From contig NZ_BOMV01000077.1 in the NCBI RefSeq assembly GCF_016862375.1, positions 124,001-188,000 of the forward strand: 64,000 nucleotides of DNA, given 5' to 3'. Source of the stretch: Paractinoplanes rishiriensis. Lineage in GTDB: Bacteria; Actinomycetota; Actinomycetes; Mycobacteriales; Micromonosporaceae. Under the pieces are notes generated by a model. It saw only the letters and a program-made list of their open reading frames with translations, searched no databases and was not told the DNA's origin. This document shows positions 58,673-64,000 of the stretch, piece by piece; position 1 is the first letter of the stretch; every line of letters starts with the position of its first letter. Made by a program: the position numbers and the translations under genes.

Positions 58673-59767
58673 CTACAGGGGATTCCAGCCGTCGGAGCCG
58701 GCCAGGTACTTCTGCGGGGTGTAGTTGGCCGCCTGCGCGTCGGTGAGCCGCGGCCGGTAGAACAGGAAGCCGTAGTTCACGCCGGTGGGCGTGGACGCCG
58801 CGGTGATCGGGCCGCCACTCGCCCGCTTCTCGTAGATCTGGCAGGCGTTGAACACCGCGGTGCCGCCGCTGTAGATGAAGTCGACCGTGCCCTCGACGTA
58901 CGTGTTGACGAAGTAGGCCCGGTTGCCGTCCTCGACCCGCAGTGTGTCCTGGTCGCCGAGGAACCGGGTGTTGCTGAACACCGCCCGGTCGCCGTCCATG
59001 AACATCGCGAGGGCCTGGTGACCGCTGGCGTTGGAGTTCTCGTCGAAGTCGTTCGAGAAGGTCAGGTTGCCGGCGGCGAAGTCCTTGCCGAGGATCCACG
59101 CGGTGGCGCTGCCGGTGGCGCCGTAACCGCCCTGGTGGCGGTTGAAGACGATGGTCGTCTGGGCCGCCGCCGGCCCGAGGCCCTGCAGCGTGATGAACGG
59201 CTTGTCGGCCGGCACCTTGATCTGCTCCCGGTAGGTGCCGGCCTTGATCGTGATGACCCGCCGGGTGGTGTTGCCGGCCGGCACCGCGTTGATGGCGGCC
59301 TGCACGGTGGTGTAGGCGCCGGTGCCGTCCTTGGCGACGGTCGGCTGGGTGCCGGTCGGCGGGCTGGTGGTCGGCGCGGTCGGCCAGGCGATCTGGTTGA
59401 ACGCCCACTGCGTCTGCGCGATGTCCGAACAGGCCTGCTGCACGATCGGGTTGTTACCGGCGGTGCTCGCGTCCTTGTCGGTCATGCACAGGTTGCCGTT
59501 GCGCACCAGATACTTCCCGGCCGCCGCGGTGGAGGCGCCGAAGGTCCAGACCTGGTTGGCGGCGCCGGTGCAGGTGCTCTGGTACAGCTGGGTGCCCGCC
59601 GTGCCGTCCGGCGACTGGACACACTTGCCGCTGGCCGCGACGGCCATCGTGTAGGTGCCGCCGGCTGCCGCAGCGACCGCGGCCTGCGCCGGCCAGCCGG
59701 CCACCACGACCAGCCCGGCGGCCACCGCTGCCGCGGCGGGCCAGGCCCATGACCTGGTGAATCGCAT
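58673..59767 (-). CDS. Secreted pectinesterase (CE8) with ricin-type module, internally deleted
   Basis: ATG 59767 follows GGAGGACGCC. The 364-residue protein has a signal peptide, a ricin/CBM13-like segment (GGTYTMAVAASGKCVQSPDG, QSTCTGAANQVWTF) and a CE8 beta-helix: VAKDGTGAYTTVQAAINAVP, GHQALAMFMDGDRAVF, FLGDQDTLRVEDG (acid Asp) and GTVDFIYSGGTAVF (nucleophile Asp). After VNYGFLFYR near base 58757 it jumps to RLTDAQAANYTPQKYLAGSD, normally the last segment. The intervening roughly 80 residues, including the YLGRPW motif with the essential arginine, are gone. The enzyme is therefore probably inactive as written, by true deletion or assembly collapse. It heads the pectinesterase-fucosidase operon. 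Confidence 0.78.
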   Translation of the reverse strand: MRFTRSWAWPAAAAVAAGLVVVAGWPAQAAVAAAAGGTYTMAVAASGKCVQSPDGTAGTQLYQSTCTGAANQVWTFGASTAAAGKYLVRNGNLCMTDKDASTAGNNPIVQQACSDIAQTQWAFNQIAWPTAPTTSPPTGTQPTVAKDGTGAYTTVQAAINAVPAGNTTRRVITIKAGTYREQIKVPADKPFITLQGLGPAAAQTTIVFNRHQGGYGATGSATAWILGKDFAAGNLTFSNDFDENSNASGHQALAMFMDGDRAVFSNTRFLGDQDTLRVEDGNRAYFVNTYVEGTVDFIYSGGTAVFNACQIYEKRASGGPITAASTPTGVNYGFLFYRPRLTDAQAANYTPQKYLAGSDGWNPL

Positions 59768-59806
59768 GGCGTCCTCCGGAATGTTTTGGCCGGTATGTAT
59801 TGAGCA

Positions 59807-59822
59807 GTCTCTATCTAGAGAC
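59807..59822. promoter_or_regulatory. Perfect palindrome upstream of the pectinesterase operon
   Basis: GTCTCTA-TC-TAGAGAC (59807-59822) is a 16-base perfect palindrome, 40 bases upstream of the pectinesterase ATG and 51 bases before the divergent small gene at 59873. It is a likely operator for one or both genes; no regulator can be matched to it. Confidence 0.5.
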
Positions 59823-59872
59823 ACACGCCGGGTGGCCCGATAACAGGAAGCCGCAAAGGGTATTGGTTCCCC

Positions 59873-60235
59873 ATGGCGAAATACGAGGTCAACCCCGAGG
59901 CGGTACGGCGGGCGCGCAAGCTCATCGAGGCCAAGCAGTACGTGCTGGACAGCGACTGGGGCGCGGCGCAGCCCCGGGCGGACACCGAGAACGCCTACCT
60001 GGACCGCCACTCCTGGGCCGGCTACGCCGAGTGGCACCTGGCCCTGACCGACGGCGCCACCGACGAGACGAAGGCCCGCTACGCGTTCGCCTACGGCGAC
60101 TTCCGCCGCATCCACCGCAGCGGGCTGATCGCCTGCGTCTACCGGGCCGCCGAGTGGCGCCACAAGGACGTCGAACTCGCCGCCCACGACCTGCTCCAGC
60201 AACTGGACGCGGCGGCCGGCATCACCGGCCGGTGA
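59873..60235 (+). CDS. Small conserved hypothetical protein
   Basis: The 120-residue soluble protein starts MAKYEVNPEAVRRARKLIEA and is mostly helical, with conserved-looking aromatic segments (SWAGYAEWHLALTDGATDET, RYAFAYGDFRRIHRSGLIAC, YRAAEWRHKDVELAAHDLLQ). The pattern is that of a small actinobacterial family I have no function for. There is no signal peptide, metal motif or DNA-binding motif. It stands alone between the pectinesterase and the GGDEF/EAL gene. Confidence 0.7.
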   Translation: MAKYEVNPEAVRRARKLIEAKQYVLDSDWGAAQPRADTENAYLDRHSWAGYAEWHLALTDGATDETKARYAFAYGDFRRIHRSGLIACVYRAAEWRHKDVELAAHDLLQQLDAAAGITGR

Positions 60236-60250
60236 CGGGTCAGCCGAGAT

Positions 60251-62467
60251 TCACCGGCTGTAACCGGCCACGGTGCGGACCACCTCGAAATCCGGGTCCG
60301 CCACCGGCCGGCCGTAGTGGTAGCCCTGCAGATACCGGTAGCCGAGCCGGCTCAGTGCCGCGGCCTGCTCGGCGGTTTCGACGCCCTCGGCCACCGCGGA
60401 CAGGCCCAGGCCGTCGCTGATCTGGATCAGCGCCCCGGCGATCACCGCGTGCCGGCCGGCCTCGGTGATGTTGTCGACGAACGACTTGTCGACCTTGAGG
60501 GTGTGCACCGGCACGGTGTGCAGCAGGCCGAGCGAGGAGTGGCCGGTCCCAAAATCATCAAGGGCAATCCGTACGCCCATGTCCTGCAGTTCGTACAGCG
60601 CGGTGACCGCCGGGCCGCCCTCGAAGACGGCCGTCTCGGTGACCTCGACCGTGAGCCGGTCGGCGGCCAGGCCGGCCTCGGTCAGCACGGCCGCGACCGT
60701 GGCCGGGTAGCCGGGCCGGGCCAGCTGCTTGGGCGAGACGTTGACGCTGACCCGCTCCGGCGCCAGGTCGCCCAGTTCGCGCTGCCAGGTGGCGAGCCGC
60801 AGCACCGCGATCCGCATGACCCAGGCGCCCAGCTCGACGATCAGGCCGTTGTCCTCGGCCACCGGGATGAACGCTGCCGGGCTGACCAGGCCGCGCTCCG
60901 GGTGCTCCCAGCGGACCAGGGCCTCGACCGCCTTCACCCGGCCGGACGGCAGCTCCACGATCGGCTGGTAGACCACCTGGAACTGGCCCCGGTCCAGCGC
61001 CGTGCGCAACTCGGCGCCGAGCCGGGCGGCGTCGACCGCGCCCTGGTCCAGGGCCGCGCTCCACCGCACCGGGTCGCCCGAGCGGCGGGACGCGTGCATG
61101 GCCGCGTCGGCCTGCCGGTACAGCTCGACCGGGTCGAGCCCGGCGCCGCCGGCCACCCCGATGCTCACCCCGATGAGCAGCTCGCGGTCGCCGTCCGACA
61201 CCGGCGGGGTCAGCGTCGTGATCAGCTCGCCGGCCAGGCTGCGGGCCTCCGCCGCGGTGGCGTCGCTCAGCAGCACCGCGAACTCGTCCGCCCCGGTGCG
61301 CGCCACCAGCGCGCCCGGCGCCGCCCCGGCGAGCCGGCCGGCCAGCGCCGCCAGCACCCGGTCGCCCGCGGCGCGGCCCAGTTCGTCGTTCATCGCCTTG
61401 AATCCGTTGAGACCCACCAGCGCGAGTTGCGGACGGCCCGCAGCCAACGCCTCGCCGAGTGCCAGCTCGAGCCGCCGGCGGTTGGCCAGGCCGGTCACCT
61501 CGTCGGCGAGCGACACCCGCTTCAGCTCGGCGGCATGCCGGTGCTCCCGGCTGATCGCCTCGGCCAGGCGCGCGATGACCAGCAGCAACAGCACGATCGA
61601 CCCGACCGCGGCGGCCCGCCGGTTGACCGGGTTCTCGCCCACGTACGGCACCAGCAGCAGCGCCGGTGCGAGCAGCGCGCAGATGCCCGCGGCGCCCAGC
61701 CGGGCGTGCCGCCGGCCGCCGTCGGGCACGGCCACCGTCATCGGCGCGGCCATTGCAGGATGCAGCGCCGCGGCGCCCCAGAGGAGGTACGCGACCAGGA
61801 AAGCGGCGTCGATCGGCGTGCTGTAGGTGTGTTCCGAATACAGGTTGACCAGCGAGAAGGCCGTGTCCGCCGCGAGCAGCACGACGACACCGGCGCTGAG
61901 CAGCCGGATGCTGGCGCCGCGGCCGCCCGGCTCGGCGAGCAACCGGGCCAGCAGCACGAACAGCAGCACGTCGACCGCCGGATAGGTGGTGCTGATCCAG
62001 TTCTCCAGCCGGGTGGACGCCTCGGCCGCCGCGATCGGGTGCAGCACGAAGATGTAGAAGACCACGCCCACCCCGGTGGACACCACGGCGGCGTCGATCA
62101 GCCCGGTCAGCCCGTTCCCGCGCAGCCGGCCGAGCAGCGCCACCAGGCCGATCACATACATCGGGTACGCGGCAAGGTAGAACGCGTCGGCGAGCGACGG
62201 ATACGGCTCGTCGTGCAGGACCCATCGGTGGTAGTCGAAGACGCCGTCCCCGACGGTCGTCAGCATCAGGCCGCCCGCGAACCAGAACCACACACCCGGC
62301 CGGGCCGGCCTGTGCACGAGCACACCCAGGAGCATGGCGCCCGTGCAGGCCAGCCCTATCCCGTTGTAGAGCAGACCGGCCGGCACGCCGCCCGGCAGCA
62401 GCACCCACACCGACGTCGCCACGGCGCCGCCGGCCAGCCACCAGGCCCAGATCCGATTCCCCCGCAC
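60251..62467 (-). CDS. Membrane GGDEF-EAL cyclic-di-GMP protein
   Basis: The 738-residue protein has about eight to ten N-terminal membrane helices (residues 1-310), a GGDEF domain (LADEVTGLANRRRLELALG, active-site loop RTGADEFAVLL) and an EAL domain. The cyclase loop reads GADEF rather than GGDEF, so synthesis may be weak or lost. The EAL domain keeps every catalytic signature visible to me: EALVRW, VNVSPKQL, VEVTETAVF, DDFGTGHSSL, LKVDKSFV, AEGVET and LQGYHYGRP. A phosphodiesterase role, lowering c-di-GMP in response to a membrane signal, is therefore most likely. The GTG start at 62467 is not backed by a strong ribosome site. Confidence 0.87.
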   Translation of the reverse strand: MRGNRIWAWWLAGGAVATSVWVLLPGGVPAGLLYNGIGLACTGAMLLGVLVHRPARPGVWFWFAGGLMLTTVGDGVFDYHRWVLHDEPYPSLADAFYLAAYPMYVIGLVALLGRLRGNGLTGLIDAAVVSTGVGVVFYIFVLHPIAAAEASTRLENWISTTYPAVDVLLFVLLARLLAEPGGRGASIRLLSAGVVVLLAADTAFSLVNLYSEHTYSTPIDAAFLVAYLLWGAAALHPAMAAPMTVAVPDGGRRHARLGAAGICALLAPALLLVPYVGENPVNRRAAAVGSIVLLLLVIARLAEAISREHRHAAELKRVSLADEVTGLANRRRLELALGEALAAGRPQLALVGLNGFKAMNDELGRAAGDRVLAALAGRLAGAAPGALVARTGADEFAVLLSDATAAEARSLAGELITTLTPPVSDGDRELLIGVSIGVAGGAGLDPVELYRQADAAMHASRRSGDPVRWSAALDQGAVDAARLGAELRTALDRGQFQVVYQPIVELPSGRVKAVEALVRWEHPERGLVSPAAFIPVAEDNGLIVELGAWVMRIAVLRLATWQRELGDLAPERVSVNVSPKQLARPGYPATVAAVLTEAGLAADRLTVEVTETAVFEGGPAVTALYELQDMGVRIALDDFGTGHSSLGLLHTVPVHTLKVDKSFVDNITEAGRHAVIAGALIQISDGLGLSAVAEGVETAEQAAALSRLGYRYLQGYHYGRPVADPDFEVVRTVAGYSR

Positions 62468-62519
62468 ATACAGCCATTCGGCAGCGGTGACCCGGCCGTA
62501 AGTCGGAGTATCGGGCGCG

Positions 62520-63458
62520 TCACCGGAAACTTGTGCGATAGGCGTGCGGCGTGGTGCCGACGATGCGCTTGAAGCGGTCGCGGAATGCGGTGGGTGAGCC
62601 GAAGCCGGCCTCGGCCGCGATCCGGTCGATCGGGTGGGCGGTGGCCTCGAGCAGGTGCTGGGCGCGGCGGATCCGGCTGCGGAGCAGCCACTGCAGGGGA
62701 GTGGTCCCGGTCTGCTCGCGGAACCGGCGGTTGAGCGTACGGGTGCTCATGCCGGCGTGCGCGGCGATGTCGCCCAGGGTGAGGTCGGCGGCGGCGTTGT
62801 CCTGCATCCAGCGCAGGACCGGTTCGAGTTCGGCGCCGCGCGGGACCGGCGGCACGTCCTGGACGATGAACTGGGCCTGCCCGCCCTCGCGCTCCAGCGG
62901 CACCACCGAGAGCCGGGCGGCGTCGGCGGCCACCGCGGAACCGTAGTCCCGGCGCACCATGTGCAGGCACAGGTCGAGGCCCGCGGCGGCGCCGGCCGAG
63001 GTGAGCAACTGGCCGTTGTCCACGTACAGGACATCGGGGTCGACCTCGATCGCCGGGTGCCGCTCGGCGAGCAGCCCGGCGCCGAGCCAGTGGGTGGTGG
63101 CCCGCAACCCGTCCAGCAGGCCGGTCGCGGCCAGGATGAACGCCCCCGAGCAGATCGACGCGATCCGGGTGCCGGCGGCCGCGGCCGCGCGCAGGGCGTC
63201 GAGCACCTCGCCGGGGATCGGCTGGGTGAAGTCCGAGCAGCCGGGCAGGACGATCGTGTCGGCGGTGTCGAAGGCTTCGAGCCCCCACGGCGGCTGCAGC
63301 GTGAACACACCGGCGTCGACGGCCGGGGCGGCGCCGCAGACCCGGACGTCGTACCCGGGTCGCCCGTCGGGCAGCCGGGCGAGCGTGAAGACCCCGAGCG
63401 GCGTGGACAGGTCGAACGGCAGGACGTTGTGCAGGGCGAGCACGGCAACCGTGTGCAT
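62520..63458 (-). CDS. GlxA-type AraC regulator (DJ-1/PfpI domain plus HTH)
   Basis: ATG 63458 gives MHTVAVLALHNVLPFDLSTP. The N-terminal 180 residues form a DJ-1/PfpI (GATase1-like) domain with ASICSGAFILAATGLLDGLR carrying the nucleophile-elbow cysteine. The C-terminal AraC domain has two helix-turn-helices (LTLGDIAAHAGMSTRTLNRR and PIDRIAAEAGFGSPTAFRDR). This architecture is common in actinobacteria as regulators of amine or aldehyde metabolism. It is divergent from the small membrane-protein gene at 63548, a possible target. Confidence 0.88.
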   Translation of the reverse strand: MHTVAVLALHNVLPFDLSTPLGVFTLARLPDGRPGYDVRVCGAAPAVDAGVFTLQPPWGLEAFDTADTIVLPGCSDFTQPIPGEVLDALRAAAAAGTRIASICSGAFILAATGLLDGLRATTHWLGAGLLAERHPAIEVDPDVLYVDNGQLLTSAGAAAGLDLCLHMVRRDYGSAVAADAARLSVVPLEREGGQAQFIVQDVPPVPRGAELEPVLRWMQDNAAADLTLGDIAAHAGMSTRTLNRRFREQTGTTPLQWLLRSRIRRAQHLLEATAHPIDRIAAEAGFGSPTAFRDRFKRIVGTTPHAYRTSFR

Positions 63459-63547
63459 GGCGACAAGATACGTGGCGAGAACTCGTTGGAGGATGGCAAT
63501 CCAGCCACTTCCGGCGCCCCGCGGCCTGTCACTAGCGTCGTTCCGCG

Positions 63548-63973
63548 ATGACGAAGTTTCTGCTCTCCGTGCATGTGCTGGCCGCCATCCTGGCGATCGG
63601 GCCGGTGACCGTCGCGGCCAGCATGTTTCCGGCGGCGGCGCGCCGCGCGGACGTGGCCACACTGCGGCTGCTGCACCGGATCTGCCGGGTCTACGCGGCT
63701 CTCGGGATCGTCGTGCCGGTGTTCGGTCTCGCCACCGCCGCCAGTCTCGGCGTGCTCGGCGACGCCTGGCTGATCGTGTCGATCGTGCTGACCGCGGCCG
63801 CCGCGGCGATGCTCGTGCTGGTGGTGTTGCCTCGGCAGGCGGGCATCCTGGCGGGCGGGGCCGGCGAGCGGGCGCCGGCCCGGCTGGGGATGGTCACCGG
63901 GGTCTTCAATGTGCTGTGGGCCGTGGTCACCGTGCTGATGATCGTGCGGCCCGGCTCCACCACCGGGGTGTGA
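63548..63973 (+). CDS. Small four-helix membrane protein (DUF2269-like)
   Basis: The 141-residue protein has four predicted membrane segments (LLSVHVLAAILAIGPVTVAA, VYAALGIVVPVFGLATAASL, WLIVSIVLTAAAAAMLVLVV, MVTGVFNVLWAVVTVLMIV), with a histidine in the first helix and another before the second. It resembles DUF2269-type integral membrane proteins of unknown function. It is divergent from the GlxA-type regulator and ends 27 bases before the window edge. Confidence 0.72.
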   Translation: MTKFLLSVHVLAAILAIGPVTVAASMFPAAARRADVATLRLLHRICRVYAALGIVVPVFGLATAASLGVLGDAWLIVSIVLTAAAAAMLVLVVLPRQAGILAGGAGERAPARLGMVTGVFNVLWAVVTVLMIVRPGSTTGV

Positions 63974-64000
63974 ACGTCGTCGCGGAGCGTGTTCGCGCAT

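Noticed and set aside
56318..59752. Very long plus-strand open frame (about 1144 codons) opposite GH95 and the pectinesterase
   Set aside because: The peptide is Arg/Gly/Val/Ala-rich low complexity with no domain. It is the antisense of two well-supported genes, produced by high GC at third codon positions.

Overview
The window is very GC-rich, with strong third-position GC bias. It has GTG and TTG starts beside clear Shine-Dalgarno sequences, many ATGA-type start/stop overlaps, AfsR/SARP-type STAND regulators, and two ABC sugar importers with no ATPase gene of their own. This points to a soil or plant-associated filamentous actinomycete, most likely of the Micromonosporaceae (Actinoplanes-like). 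That placement is inferred from gene style, not from a marker gene. I see no rRNA, tRNA, CRISPR array, integrase or transposase.

Layout. 1-4.3 kb: two AfsR-like regulators (one cut by the window edge, one truncated), a minus-strand remnant and a headless WD40 gene. 4.3-10.4 kb: a LacI repressor divergent from a three-gene module made of a processive GT2 glycan synthase, a HlyD-like membrane protein and a GH81 beta-1,3-glucanase lipoprotein. 10.4-13.6 kb: a ribbon-helix-helix regulator with its own operator series, a DUF4097 protein and a DrrA/DrrB-type exporter. 13.7-22.7 kb: a secreted lectin-like propeller, a DedA protein, a response regulator and histidine kinase arranged tail to tail, an M4-M28-P-domain protease, and a CBM2-CE2 esterase.

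23.1-30.5 kb: five consecutive secreted GH43 enzymes, each with an AbfB/CBM42-type module, behind a promoter with LacI-type operators. 30.5-41.5 kb: a sugar catabolic locus with a SorC regulator, FGGY kinase, nucleoside-hydrolase-like protein, sugar-binding protein, two permeases, TIM-barrel isomerase, split transketolase and an apiosidase-like (GH140/DUF4038) enzyme. The gene set matches the D-apiose to apulose to apulose-4-phosphate transketolase route. 41.6-44.4 kb: a membrane-anchored NACHT (NLR-like) protein. 44.3-53.9 kb: Rrf2/NIPSNAP pair, a mannan-type uptake operon with GH26 mannanase, an HTH-less LacI sensor and a ROK regulator, then VOC, AraC and GNAT genes. 54-60 kb: a TPR remnant, an ABC ATPase-permease fusion, TetR, GH95 fucosidase and a shortened pectinesterase. 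60-64 kb: a small conserved protein, a membrane GGDEF/EAL protein, a GlxA-type AraC regulator and a small membrane protein.

How it fits together. Much of the window targets plant cell walls: arabinan (five GH43-AbfB), acetylated xylan (CE2), mannan (GH26), pectin (CE8), fucosylated chains (GH95) and apiose (GH140-like plus a dedicated intracellular pathway). Arabinose, fucose and apiose are all constituents of pectic rhamnogalacturonan II. Against this stand an anabolic module (the putative beta-glucan synthase set) and a candidate defence gene (NACHT). Several genes carry truncations, in-frame deletions or a frameshift; these could be genuine decay or assembly error, and each is flagged.
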